DNA of 64,000 nt from Chiua virens (lineage: Eukaryota > Basidiomycota > Agaricomycetes > Boletales > Boletaceae). Within the stretch, counting starts at the first letter, position 1; each line of letters begins with the position of its first letter. The stretch spans positions 1,488,001 through 1,552,000 of the forward strand of contig JAHNUO010000013.1 in the NCBI GenBank assembly GCA_019787685.1. Direction: 5' to 3'. Under the pieces are notes generated by a model. The model ran no database searches. It saw nothing but the letters and a program-made list of their open reading frames with translations, and was not told where the DNA came from. Positions 13,074 through 24,941 of the stretch are shown here, piece by piece. Made by a program: the position numbers and the translations under genes.

Positions 13074-15047
13074 ATGACAATGTTACTCGCAGAGCTGCTG
13101 CTGGTTGGAGCAAGGTCTGTCTGCGCAGTTTGCATACAGAACACTGACCAATGTTCATATAGCATCTGCGTCTTTCTATGTTGTCGTTTGTTCCTGCGGA
13201 GAGGGTTGTACAACGACCTCGGTTCGCTTGCAAGTGCCCCTGCCACGCAAGATACCCTTCCCCAGTCAGCGACGACGCCAAAGCCGAATTTAACACATTC
13301 ATGGCACTCCGTTCTTGCACAGTCGTCCTTTTCAATTTGCTTTACCGAGTGCTGCATGTTGTTCGTCATGCTGTTGTGTCAAGGCTTAAACCTCCTTGAC
13401 CCTCTGTGAGTGCTTGCACGACCCCATGAATGTCCCAACCGATATCGATACCCCCAGCGTCCGGTTGTACACCTGGAGAACCTCTCTGTTCCTCTTACTG
13501 TCAACCATTATCATCCTTATTCCCGCATCCTTGTGCATGGTTCTTACGTATCGCTCAGGTCCGTCTCGCCATGCACACGTCGCTGGCCGATCGTGATGAC
13601 AATTTATCAAACATCGTAGAAACCCCTAGCATTCTCAACATCAGAGCTATCGCCTTTTTTCTGCCGGTCGCACTCTTCATCTTTGCTCTGTCATTCGTCC
13701 CGCTTCCCGCGGAACTCACGTCGTACAATCCTCTGACATCGACAGTTGCGCGACTGGTGGTCCTCGGAACCATTATCCTCGGGCTTTTATCAGGTCTAGG
13801 TGCCGTGAACGGGGCGTGGGGTACATTTGCATGCAAGGCGTAAGTCGATGATTCAAGTAATGTGACCGAGGTAATTAAACCACACGACTCAACCTTTCCA
13901 TATGGCACAGGGCTGTTCCCTCCGCCACTTCTATCGCTTCGGCGGAGAACGCTCTTGAGCGTGTACGGTCTGACTTACGTGAACGTACGCACGATCTTGA
14001 CGCATATAGCGCTTTAAAGGTGTGGGCTTCTGTGAAGTTCATGACGGGATGTGGCTAAACGGTTGACAGCCTCAGGGCGATGGCTCCTGGCTATCCCGCG
14101 TAACTTCCAAGCGTGACGCACGTGAGATATCGTATCTTTTGGATTACCCGAGTATGATGTGTTCAAGCTCCTCCCTTTCTCCCCCAGATCAGGGTTCTTT
14201 ACAACAGGAAATCATCGGTTTGCAAGCCCTCGAATCACAAATGACGACAAGGGTGGCGGCGTTGAAACGCCATCACGACGACACTCAATATGCGCTATCC
14301 ATCCGCGGAAAAATTCTCAGCAGGGTATGGGCGGTATATTGCGTGTGTAGGGTGTTCAGTGCAAGTACTCATACGACTCGTACCGATGTTTCATTGATGC
14401 GCCCTTGCCACCAGTCCGTCATAAATCTCTTATCTCCACCGTCCTCCATAGACGACAAGACGTCATCTTATGGGGATATCATCGCACACATCTTCGCTTA
14501 CTTGTTTTCCCTATTACCAGCTGCATCTGGAAAGCCGAGTATAAACGTACCATCGTTATCGAGGCAAATCAGTCTAGCGCTCGTAGGAGCCATCATCCTC
14601 AGCAGCGTCAGAGTGGTCCTCAGAGGCGTGACGAGGGTATGTACACTGCAAGGAAAGAAAACACACGAGCACTGAACGTGGCTGTCTCGTTCACCAGGCA
14701 TTTCGAATTACATCTCGCAATATCACGGCTCTCTGATGTTGCTTCTATTAGCACAGCTCATGGTTTGCTTCTCACGTCTCATTCGGAGACATGCGTCGAC
14801 ATGACGTTCTTTCTTGCAGGGCATCTACCTCCTTTCCACGCTGGTCCAGTTGCGGACCATGTTTCCACCTTCGCCTTCCTCGTTCGAGGGGGGAAACGAC
14901 GGTGATGTCAACTTGTTCTCCTCCCTCCCTCAATACTCGCTTTTTGGAGGGTTGTTTGACTGGACATTCTTGTTCGGTGCGGTAGGGTGTATCCTCGCGC
15001 GTTGGGCAGGAAGACTGTTTAATGGAGATGACGACGATTACACATAG
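13074..15047 (+). CDS. GPHR: Golgi pH regulator (GPHR/GTG family)
   Basis: This multi-pass membrane protein belongs to the GPHR family (human GPR89, plant GTG), which in animals supports Golgi acidification through anion conductance. Exon 1 begins at the ATG at 13074 (MTMLLAELLLVGAS). The next exon carries CVFLCCRLFLRRGLYNDLGS, and further helices include LFLLLSTIIILIPASLCMVL and the family block ARLVVLGTIILGLLSGLGAV near 13750-13810. A soluble coiled segment follows (ENALERVRSDLRE, then LQQEIIGLQALESQMTTRV). The C-terminal domain shows SRQISLALVGAIILSSVRVV near 14560 and GIYLLSTLVQLRTMFPPSPS near 14820-14880, ending GDDDDYT. Short introns with GT-AG ends join the exons; those between about 14340 and 14810 are only partly resolved. 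It converges on the gene ending at 15347. Confidence 0.9.
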
Positions 15048-15346
15048 TTGTTGACTTTGAGAACGCTTACGGACTGGAAAAGGCTGTACGTTAGCCATAG
15101 AATTACAGTATTGGGACGCTCTGATAAGTCGATCGACCTGCGCGGCTGGCCCGTGTTCTCTGAAATGATGTCGATGCACGAACGGCCATTGCATGATCCC
15201 ACTTGTTCGCCGCATTCATGAATGAAATGCCCGTTTGTTACGATCATCCAAGAATCCATAAGACATCATCAATAGATAATCGACCCAAGAATTCGAGATC
15301 AACGTGGTGTTTCCTCCGCTTCGCATCAGCGATTTCCTCCGTGGGG
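15048..15346. other. Convergent spacer downstream of GPHR
   Basis: This is 3' flanking sequence between two convergent genes. No gene is supported here. Confidence 0.4.
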
Positions 15347-16977
15347 TTACGACAACACCCCCCACACTGCAAGACCAGCAAAGAAACACATCAAACTGAC
15401 GAGAACACTGACGTACGCCGCAGTGTGGATGCCGATACGGGGGAGAATCATAGGGGTGTAAAGCGACGAAAGAGACATGTGAATGAGCAACACGATCGGA
15501 AACGTGACGATGAATGGCTTGTGCGAGATGATGGGGGACGTGATCATCCCGCTATCCGCAACTGGGACAAAAGAGGGGAGCGGAGATAAGCAGACGACAC
15601 GAGCAGCGTGAGGCCAACGGAGAGGATGATTGAGTCAAAACGTTGCAAGCACGACACAAAGACGGGGATTTTCTGTCGACACATGTTAGACACAATCCGT
15701 CAGCACAATCCGCATAGAGACAATGCAAGAAACGCACGATGGGGGCGATGCCATACACCTCCTCGAGCTCTTCTCTCGCCTTTATAGTGAGCAACTTGTC
15801 GATGTTATGTTGAATGCGCCAGTCGAGCGCATTCGCGTTTCTGCGCGAGTTTCCGCCGGTTTGGTCTTCAAGCTGTCGTTGATCATCACGAGAAACCTCG
15901 GATACTAGATGTTCCGTAGAGCTCTGCCATACAGCGGGGTCCCCATTACCTTGGGGTGGAGTGGTCACGGTCCTATCCTTTAGCCGTTCCAAGAATTCTC
16001 GCTCTCTACCCGGAGGTACCATAGCATCGCGATAAAGGGCGATTTGCTGATAGCCTTGTATGAGGGAGACCAATACCTCCGCGATGTTGAAAGATAGCCA
16101 CCACACGGTGTGAAAGGATGGATCCTGCCATGTTGGTTTAAGACCGTCCATATTATGACGGACACGCAACAATGCAAGGGACGCGAGGCGCAAGAGGTTT
16201 ACGAGCAACACGTGTAGGAAGGTGGTCAGAAGCGAGGCTATGTCGGGGCGTAGCAGAAGCGACGATATGGTGTAAAGAGGAACGCGCAGTTGGTGCGTCA
16301 GGGCAAACATAGCGGAAGACAAAAGAAACTCTGGCAGTGGGGAGGGGAAGAACGGCGGATAGGCGAGATGGCGAACTTGGATGAGGCCATACGAGACATA
16401 GTAGTACTGCGAGGACTGCAAAGGTGGTCGACGCCGACAACGGGACGAACGTATACAACGCCAGGAGTCGCTTGTACGATCCTAGACGATGTTGACGAGG
16501 TCAATGGAATCCTGAGACGTATAGTAAAGACTCACCTCCGTACAGCCCATTCTCTTCCAGCTCCCATTCGATGGCCTCTTCAATGTCCTCTGGTTCGAGA
16601 CGCTCGTCGTTGGGATCAGTAGGCGCCGAGTCAGCGTCCTCTTCCGCTACCCTGTTTAGAGAGCTGGCGTGGTGCATGCTCTCTGGACTCCTCCGCATCC
16701 TATCAAGTTCTTCACCGGGACCTTCCAGACCGCTCAGGATGCTCTCTCCGCGTGAGTCCAGACGTCGCCAATGATGGTGCTCGTCGTCGTCGTGGGTAGT
16801 GAGGTCGTAACCACTCAACTCGGAACTCTCCTGTGTAGGAATCGCGACATTTTCTTCACCGTAATAGTTTGTTTCCTCTGCAATGACGCGAGCTGGATCA
16901 TACAGGCGCGACAAGCGCTCCGTCGAGTACGTTCGTGGAATGACTGCCGCAGTGGTGTGTGCAACCCGTCGATGCAT
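15347..16977 (-). CDS. Unidentified multi-pass membrane protein
   Basis: I do not recognise this family. The first ATG is at 16977 (MHRRVAHTTAAVIPRTYSTE). About 150 hydrophilic residues follow, rich in Glu, Asp and Ser with a HDDDEHHHW cluster, ending near ELEENGLYGG. After an intron come hydrophobic segments (LYTFVPLSASTTFAVLAVL, then FLLSSAMFALTHQLRVPLY, LTTFLHVLLVNLLRLASLAL and FNIAEVLVSLIQGYQQIALY). A soluble loop with a DWRIQHNIDKLLTIKARE helix follows, then two or three more hydrophobic segments down to a TAA at 15347-15349. Exons are joined by short GT-AG introns, not all resolved. The long acidic N-terminus and six or so helices suggest an organellar or endomembrane protein, but no function can be given. 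Confidence 0.7.
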
Positions 16978-17715
16978 CTTAGAGATAGGAGAAGACACTG
17001 CCTAGTATAACAAGCTATATACCCTCACATCCAGAGGCTGTATCCACACCACTGTCCATGCTCGAATGCGCGACTCCCGCGCTCCCTTCTACAGCCAATG
17101 AAGGTCTGGTGGTACACACGCGAGGCAGGAAACACGCGAACGAACCACCATTTGATCAAACATGCGTCGCAGGAACACGGTAATAACGTGACCATGTCGC
17201 CGTCTAGGAGGTTCAATAAGTGACTGTACGACAAAGAGCATAAAAAGGTTCAGATGTCGATGCATTTCCACAAGGACCCTGACCATCCCCGAACGTACAC
17301 GAGGGGACTTGACGGCCAGAGTACTATCGGTCCGCCCATCGAATAAATCTCATCGGAAAGAAATTTAAGTAATGGATAGGTGACGCACCTGTTGAACCAA
17401 TCATTACCAAAGCATCTAGAAAATGGTGGTCAGCACATCGCATTCAACACGAATCCACAAATGTCAGACAAGGCTGAAATCAAGGTTTTGTCCACATAAA
17501 GTGTTCGGAATGTGGTAAAACGTATGGTATATGAAGTATCATCACTGCGAAAAGTCAGAATCCAATCTCACCTTGAGTTGATGCTCGGCACAGGAAAAAA
17601 ACAAACTCGAAAGGAAAAACATTGGTAGGTACGATTCAAAGTCAGAGAAACTCCGCTATGATTGCCGAAGCAGCCGAGCCGGATAGATAGCGCAAGATCT
17701 TGCGTTCTGTCTGTC
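16978..17715. other. Divergent intergenic region upstream of FES1
   Basis: This is about 740 bp between divergent genes. There is no supported coding sequence. It should hold both promoters, but I found no convincing heat-shock element or TATA box. Confidence 0.4.
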
Positions 17716-19005
17716 ATGGAGTCACTTCTGCGATGGGGCATCGAACACTCTACACCAGGCGAACGTCCAGACGAGTCAGAGAGAAAAAACATTGATCCTG
17801 CAATCATTGACTACGTTCTCGGAAAACCAGATTCACAGTTGATGAAAGAGGCCCTCGATGTCGCTCTCGATGTTTCCAGAGTCGAAGATCAACGGATAGC
17901 GGCAATGGACGATTTGGAAATGGTACGTGTCGTGTTCGAACAAGCATCCCGAAACTAACCAGCTGCCAGCTCGTGGAGAACATCGACAATGCAAACAGTA
18001 TGTGAATCTTGCTTCATTGCATGTTATATTTACCTCTGTGTAGATCTCCAGAAACTCAAAATGTGGGAACCGATACACGATCTCTTCAGTCTTCCGTCTA
18101 CTTCGGACGGCCTGAAGTTACAAACTCTATGGGTGCTGGGGACAGCACTGCAGAACAATCCAGCGGCCCAGCTATCCGTGAGTCAAGCGACCATTCATAT
18201 CGTTGAACTATTCAAATTGACCGCCTTCACGATGCAGTATCTGTCTTTGGATCCCATCCCTGCAATCATTGCGTGCCTCTCCCCCTCGTCCAACTCTGCG
18301 GGCACCCGATCGAAAGCAATGTATGCGCTTTCCGGTCTATTGAAGCACAACACCGCAGCGGTCGACAAGTTCACTGATGTGCAAGGTTGGAATGCCCTAC
18401 GCAATTCTCTTGAGGGTAAGACAACCGTGCTCGTTGGCTAAGAAGTGTCATCATACCCTGTGACAGATTCAGACATAACATTGCGACGCAAAACAGCTTT
18501 CCTCATCAACACCCTACTTATTCCGACATCTGGGGAGACATCGAGCACGTCAGCGAGTGTCCACACACCCTCGTCCGCCAATGCACCAGTCCATCCAAAT
18601 TCTCACGCATCCATGCTTTCGGATCCGACATCTGTGTCAACATCTCCTACCACAATGGATGCACTACAGAGGGACAGTGAATCAGAGAGTTTCTCGCTAT
18701 TGGACGCGTTTATATCTGCGCTTGTGAAACCCATTCCTTTTGGTGCAGACGGCGAAAACGAAAGGGACGTCGAGTTCCAAGAGAACGTTGTGAGGTAAGT
18801 CCTACCCCTGCGTGTGTATACTAATCGCTGACGTTTCTATGTCGGCAGACTCCTCCATACATATTCAGTAGTGTGCGGCGGTAGATTCTCTGATGCGCAA
18901 AAACACAGCCTACGTACCATCTTCAACGACGTCTCGTCCGCAAATAACCTGTTCGACCTCAGCAGGGAAGAGTTTGAGGCTGTAAAGACCGCAGCCTGTT
19001 TCTGA
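17716..19005 (+). CDS. FES1: Hsp70 nucleotide exchange factor Fes1
   Basis: This armadillo-type exchange factor releases ADP from cytosolic Hsp70 (Ssa1 in yeast; the animal relative is HspBP1). The start at 17716 gives the family N-terminus MESLLRWGIEHSTP, followed by a conserved block around DPAIIDYVLGKPDSQLMKEA. Armadillo-like helices read through later exons: ENIDNANN near 17975, LWVLGTALQNNPAAQLS near 18130, GTRSKAMYALSGLLKHN near 18300, and RRKTAFLINTLLIP near 18485. An internal Ser/Thr/Pro-rich linker spans about 18530-18690. The last exon ends AACF with TGA at 19003-19005. The region of about 18180-18240 contains a 60-bp intron. Length and order match the family. Confidence 0.93.
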
Positions 19006-19583
19006 GTGACGAAATATGGATTGATTGATTTAACCGGACCTTTTGTGTTTACCCAATCTGATAGACTCTTCATATCTAGCCGACTCATTTTCAATTCCAC
19101 TTACGTGATATGAAGCGTCATTTCACAATCTGATTGGTCGTCGGTTGAGTTGAGCACGCAGATAATATGGAGGCGCTTAACCGTCAATGGCAGAACCTTG
19201 TGTCAATGAAGCTTCTGACATTAAAAACAAACAGGGTTCTCGAACAAAGCCGTCGGTCTTGAACATCGCAGGGTTGTCTTCTTCTCACCTTTAACACCCT
19301 CCGCGGTAGGTTTGTTCAAAATTCTCCTTTGATTGTGCCATTGAACATTGGAGAGCTGACGAACCGCATTTGATCTCAGACGTACGTGGTTGCCCTGTAA
19401 GTGAGGCAACACGAACATTTTGTGGTAAAACCAACAGCGTGTACCTGTATTTATGAACAAAAAGCGTTGGTGTCTATCCACCACCTCCATCCTTTACATA
19501 CTCATGATCTTTCATGTATCCTGCTCTAGGCACATCTTGCCATCACCTTCACTTTTAAACTATGGCCGCTCTCAGTTTACACC
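19006..19583. other. Intergenic region
   Basis: This lies between two plus-strand genes. Short frames on both strands lack any recognisable content. It presumably holds the FES1 terminator and the promoter of the next gene. Confidence 0.4.
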
Positions 19584-21815
19584 ATGCCATTTTCACCAAA
19601 CCCTGTGAGAAGGACTCTGATCTCTCCATGCGCTTCTGCGACATCTTTTCTTCGTCCCGTCCCCGATAGAGATGCGACTCCCACAGGCCAGCCGTTTGTA
19701 TCTGCGGCTTACCAAGACATGGTCCAACGGCAGCCAACCCACCCAGATGGACCGACGTTGGGTTGGGATCTCGGCCTTAACCTCTTGGGTGATCCGATCA
19801 CTGCTGCCGAACACAAGTCTCTAGAAGGTCATCAGACCAAGATAAAACTCCGGCGTTTGCGCGCGACAAACATCGCACTCGAAATTCTGTTCGGTATGCC
19901 GTTCATTTGATGTTTTTCTGGGGGTGCCATTACTCACGCGCTGCATCTCAGGTTTGTGGGGAATATACACTACTGTTCGTTACTGCGTTGCCTTCGCTTA
20001 TAGTGCGGGCGACAACGAAGATGCGTATTCCCTTGTACTCGGCATTCTGTCCGCACTTGCGATCGCTCTCGTGACCAGTTCTATCTTCTTGACGCCACTG
20101 TTTCCCCGACAAAGCTCTTGCGCTTGGCGGTACGCTAGAACCCTTGCCCGAGCATGCTATCTGCTTTTGTTGTCAACGGGTGCCGTAACGAATTTGGTTC
20201 TTGTCGTGTTGTGGCATCCCAACCAGTTCTGCAATTGGGACCTCGATGTTCTGTGGCATACATCAACTACGAACACCGCAACTACACCGTGTCATCCAGC
20301 ATCATTTTCTGCCTGGATAATAGCAGCGATACTGCGACTTGTCGCGACGTCGACCATGGCCGTAAGTGTGTTGCTGACGACACTCGGTAGAATTTGCTGA
20401 TCCTTCTGGCATCACAGTTCTTATTTATCTACACCTTGCGTTCCTACAACTTCACGCGGCACCCAATCTCCGATACGCGTTCTTCAAGTATGCCTCATAC
20501 TTTGCTTCTGATCCCGAAGAAGTGTCACCCATGTCAACGTCATCCCCTCACCATCTTTCGAAGTCGACATGTAAATTATGCCATCGGGAGGATCTAGCCA
20601 CACGCTCAATCGGTCCAACACCACGTTGCCCAAGTACAATTCGATCAGCACTCTTGCGCTCTCGACGTCCTGCACGGGCCATTCGTGTTCTCATTGCACC
20701 CCTCCTTGCAAGGACATTCCCCCGAAGATCTCACCACCGACATCTCGAAGCTCCTCTGGCCATGCGACTAACCACGTCACACGACTTGGGACCGACGGCC
20801 AGTCCCGGGCACAGTCGATCATAGATCCTGTGGTCGGTACCTCCCATACTCCGTCGAACGAGCCGTATTTCAGTCACACGAGTGACTTCTGACACAACGT
20901 TGTCCGATATCACGTCATACCCCGAGAAACTCAGCGGTCAGATGGTCGTGCCGTGATCCATCCGAGATCCGATCCTGGAAGCCTGGTCATCGTGGCATCT
21001 CCACTCATGTTGACATCAAGAAAGCATCCACTCCCCCGTCTTGGGAGGGCCACGCCCGCCAGGCATCCCACACCAGCACAGGTTCAACCACCCTCTCGTC
21101 CACCGCCCACGAGGACAGTGAATTCACGCAAGAAAAAAGCCGGGAGGACGACGGAGTCGTATATGCGTACGGGTACGGCGCTTTCGGGCCTACGTATCCT
21201 TATCTAGACATGTACAACCCCCAACGGCCGGAGAGAGACGACGAGACCTCGTCCTCATCTGAGGACCTCCATGCATACTGGGCTTTCGCAGGGACACCAG
21301 CGCCCGCTCCTTCCTTTGGACTGACTTACCAAGACATCGCCTCCTCGTCCTCGCGCACGAGCTCGCAGTTGGAGGTGCGGGAGGAAGACGACTACGAGAG
21401 TACATGCAGCGACGAGGAAGAAGAGTACGTGGCCATGATGGGCGGCTTCGTGCGCCGCATGGCGACCATCGAGTCCCTCGGCTCGAAGGAAGCGTCGGGC
21501 ACCCTCTCCACCACGGCCGGTTCTGTGGCACGCCATCGGGACGTGTCCCCGTCCCGGTTCTCTTCTGGCAGGTTTTCCGCGTATTACGGGACATCACCGT
21601 GGCCAGGCACGGACGCGTCAACGGGGCCCTCGTCCCACGGACACTCCTCCCTCGGAAGTACGGTGTATTTCTCGCTCTCGAGTGGGGAGACGGGTACGAT
21701 GGGGGCGAGTGGGGGTATGACTAGAGTGCAGGTCAACGAGCGCGGGGAGCTCTTGCCAGGTCCGTCCTGTTCGGACCACACGAACAAAAGCGCGGCCAGC
21801 TCGCCGTACGACTGA
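19584..21815 (+). CDS. Unidentified membrane protein with Ser-rich tail
   Basis: I do not recognise this protein. It starts at the ATG at 19584 with a hydrophilic N-terminus (MPFSPNPVRRTLISPCASAT). After an intron near 19895-19952 come about five hydrophobic segments (VLGILSALAIALVTSSIFLT, ACYLLLLSTGAVTNLVLVVL, SAWIIAAILRLVATSTMAV). An intron with donor GTGTGT near 20362 allows the next helix to read ILIYLHLAFLQLHAAP. A long low-complexity tail follows, rich in Ser, Thr and acidic residues (for example ESTCSDEEEEYVAMMGGF near 21400), ending SAASSPYD with TGA at 21813-21815. The splice path between about 20575 and 20990 is unresolved. The topology (helical core, disordered cytosolic tail) resembles fungal receptor-like proteins, but that is only a guess. 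A diverged copy of its 3' end lies at 48.84-49.30 kb. Confidence 0.7.
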
Positions 21816-22127
21816 CGGTACTTTACCGCGAACAGGAGTAGCTTCGAGGGGGCGACAGAGGATGAGGGATGGCGGATGCAGGGATGAGTGATTGACCGAA
21901 GGCCAGCGCGTTCTTTTTGTCACTGTCACGTCTCACGCGACCGACGTCCACGCGTGATGCGGACTTGGAAAGGAGCGAGAGTGAAGGCAGATGCATGGCG
22001 TTGTGAATCCGTGATGCCATGACGGACGTGCCGTCCTCGCTGCCTGTCGACACGCCGATTATCTTTATGAACTTTGCTTTCAACGTCTCGGACGGGTTAT
22101 TTATGCCATTCATGCTATTTCATGTCG

Positions 22128-23434
22128 GATTTTCCCCTTGTTTACTTTCTCTCCAAATTGACCAGGAGCTTGAACTTTAAAATTGGTTACTTGTACTGTG
22201 TATGGACAGGTCAATGTCATCTGAGCACAGGGGCTGATGAGCACACTCAACCTTTTATTGATGTTACTAGCTTGGTATGAGGCTGAGACAACATCTTGAC
22301 ATTGAGCTTCTATATGACAGAGCTGTATATGTATGTGCCCATCTACATAACAATGGATAGCAAGCTCTAAAAATTCATGAGATTGGCTTTTTCAAATCAT
22401 TGATCTGTTTCAAGAGGTTCAAGTCAGTATCAATATAATTCAAATACAGGGAATAACACCAGAAACAAGTAGGGAGACAGATCAAGCTACATGCCAGGGA
22501 AACATCATTGATTTTGAAAAGTTTTGATAATGCCATATAAGATGATTATAAGGTATACATTTGCAATAATTTGAATAATTAATATTATCAAAATGCTAAA
22601 CATATATACAATCATATAAAGGTCAAAGCTCATTGCTAACAACTAGAAAGATTGTCTTTGACCATCTTCAAAGCTAATTCTTAATGTCAACTAGATTTTA
22701 TCAGCATAGTTAGAAATGAACAGAGAACCTGGCACCAATATTTGGGTCTTTACTCATATTGTACCATTTGGTAGTGATATGATATAGCAATGCAATATGT
22801 TCAAAAAATTCAGAAGATCTAAATGCTTGTCTTTATTACTTAAGATAATAGTCTCTGCAAAATAATAGAATGAATATTAAAATTGTTTTAAAAATTGTTT
22901 TAAAATTATAACAGTAATAGAATTGAGCTATTATATTATGATTTTTACTAATACCATGTCATATTATTTTGAAGCTTTTAATATTATGTTAACAATAGAA
23001 CTTGGCCACTACATTGTGATCTCTACTAATATCATACCATCTGATAAACCATGTGACATAGAATGCCAAGAGTGATATAATTGTTTGCACTGTCTAACAT
23101 TATGATAGCAATAGAATTTAACCACTAGATTGTCATCTTTGCTGATAATACACCATCCCATATACAATTTGACATAGAATATTATGAATAATATGATTGT
23201 ACCACTGTTCTAATATTGAGATAACAACTATGTTGCAATCAGTGATATTATAACCACTTGATATATGAGAACAATGTGATTATTATCATCATATCAAAAT
23301 CCCATATAATATGATATAATAAACTTTATTATTCCTAATCCAGTCACAACTTTGATCAATGACAGGATCTACTGCATTTGCACTAATATCTGACAGGAAT
23401 TACATATTAGACTATTAAATTGAACTTGAATGTA
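22128..23434. repeat. AT-rich block without a single CpG
   Basis: Reading every line, the last CG before the block is at 22126 and the next is at 23435, so 1,307 bp contain none. The block is very AT-rich and has no plausible gene. Its left end is a decayed copy of sequence also present, with CpGs kept, at 49.1-49.3 kb. This is the expected outcome of long-term CpG methylation and deamination. Confidence 0.85.
22903..23290. repeat. Degenerate 116-bp tandem satellite
   Basis: Copies start with TAAYATTATG-like sequence at 22979, 23095 and 23211, an exact 116-bp spacing. Shared internal landmarks are ACAATAGAA, CCACTA.ATTGT, ATCA.ACCAT and GACATAGAAT. A shorter, more diverged copy precedes them from about 22903. 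The array lies within the CpG-free block. Confidence 0.7.
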
Positions 23435-23461
23435 CGGTAGAATCAAGCATCATAGACCCAG

Positions 23462-24214
23462 TTAGTAACCACTGGCCCTAGCTACATGGACTGGAACAGC
23501 CACCTCGGCCACAGTGCGTTGATTGGCCAGTCGTGCAACAGACAGGGAAACTACAATGTCCCGAGGACGAGCAATCTCCCGATTAAAACCGAAAGCTTTC
23601 CTGTTCACATGTTGGCATTTCGACAAGAATTGAATCATGGTAACATACCTGTCCCACCAGAGCAACAGTTCCTGGACTTGGGTCTTTGCAAGCGGGCCCA
23701 GAGGAGCCTCGAAATAATCGACAATGTTTTGGTAAAACATGTTTGCATCGAAATCGCCGTCAATCACCCGCCAGGATGTGAGGCTCGACAATGCAAAACG
23801 GAGCTGAAGTATCTCGTCAGTAATATCACCACAGTCTCTATCCCAAATTACCTGTACGGCAGCATATGCAATTGCGCGTGGCTTGACAGAACACATACCG
23901 ATGAGAGATGCAACGTGAGAACGTGTGCTTTTGTCAGTCGACGAACGTGTCTGTCTCTGCCTGTTCCGCGTCTCGAGATGTTCATCAGCAGAGACCTCGT
24001 GAGCTGACGTTGGAGAAGTAAAGATCAATTTGAATGCCTGGAATGTGATCATTCAGCATGCACATCCATGTATTCTGAGTAAAACCACTTTACCTTCAGT
24101 AATAAAGTTGATTTGAATAGACCCTTCTCGATGTGGTTGGGGTCATAACGATAACCCTTGTTATAAACAAACCTTGGCCAAGACCCTTCCGTCACTAGAA
24201 ATTGAGGGTGGCAT
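23462..24214 (-). pseudogene. DUF6698-like gene, 3' part (split by LTR element)
   Basis: This is the downstream half of an agaric multi-copy gene of unknown function that often sits among transposons. Directly at the retroelement edge the frame reads CHPQFLVTEGSWPRFVYNKG and GLFKSTLLLK. After an intron near 24096-24041 follow AFKLIFTSPTSAHEVSADE, RNRQRQTRSSTDKSTRSHV, LRFALSSLTSWRVIDGDFD and VQELLLWWDR; after a last intron the protein ends VHVARASGY with TAA at 23462-23464. The upstream half is at 29954-30828. Except for the insertion, this half looks open and properly spliced. Positions 24211-24214 (GCAT) are the left copy of the target duplication. The DUF6698 label is from memory of the family and is less certain than the gene itself. 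Confidence 0.75.
24211..24214. repeat. Left target-site duplication (GCAT)
   Basis: This pairs with GCGT at 29954-29957. Removing the element and one copy restores a continuous reading frame (Arg-Glu-Arg-His-Pro) in the interrupted gene, which supports GCGT as the original target, later changed to GCAT. Confidence 0.8.
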
Positions 24215-24921
24215 TGTAGGAGTTAGATACTCCCTACGGTTGTAGGATACATTTTCCTCGCTCTTCATCATGTCATATCATCTCCCGTCTCATCTGCCAT
24301 CGACTTCGTGCCAGCCCAGTTTCATTCCTAGCGTTTACAGATCATCCGAGTCCAATCCGAGTCCAATCCGAGTCAACGCGATCCAATCCGGTGCTTTCGT
24401 ACGTATTCCGCTTCATCCGATTTGACTTGTTCTACTCAATTTGGCCTTATTAAGGTCATTACTATCCTAACACCTTCCCTTTCTTTGTCATCTACAAGGT
24501 TTGACACCCCTTCTTTCCATACTCACCCTACGTCAATCCTGTACACTTACTTAGGGTCGGATTACCTTTAACAGTCCTGGGTTATGCCCAGGACTATAAA
24601 ACCCTGTTTCTAACACAAAAATATTGTCTTTCTGCGTTCAGGAGATCTCCTGTTTACTCTCCCGTGCGTGAGTGAGCTGGGTAGTTTCTCTTTTACCTCA
24701 TCCTATTGTTCCTCGACGTCTCATCTACTCGAATCAATACTCTCATCGCTTCGCCTCCACCCAGATACTTTTATATCGACTGCTTTTCATTCCGGATTGT
24801 CCAGCAGCTTCTAGGACTCTTAGACAAACCTGAATCCATCATCCCTTCAAACATAACCCCCCTTGGGACGAACCTATCGCCCCACCTTTCTTCTCATTCA
24901 ACCTTATATTACTTTTCTACA
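24215..24921 (+). repeat. 5' long terminal repeat (707 bp)
   Basis: It starts TGTAGGAG and ends CTACA, with the TG...CA ends typical of LTRs. It contains three tandem TCCGAGTCCAA-type units near 24345-24380, a 9-bp perfect hairpin next to TATAAA, and a downstream transcribed portion. It differs from the 3' copy at about ten sites. Confidence 0.95.
24573..24600 (+). promoter_or_regulatory. Hairpin abutting TATA box in 5' LTR
   Basis: AGTCCTGGG (24573-24581) and CCCAGGACT (24587-24595) form a perfect 9-bp inverted repeat around TTATG, and TATAAA starts on its last base (24595). The same arrangement is at 29605-29632 in the other LTR. It is probably the core promoter of the element. Confidence 0.65.
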
Positions 24922-24923
24922 AC

Positions 24924-24941
24924 TGGAGCCCACCGCGAGGG
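24924..24941 (+). other. Candidate primer binding site
   Basis: Two bases after the 5' LTR the sequence reads TGGAGCCCACCGCGAGGG. It begins with TGG, as expected for pairing with a tRNA 3' CCA end. I could not assign the tRNA. Confidence 0.45.
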
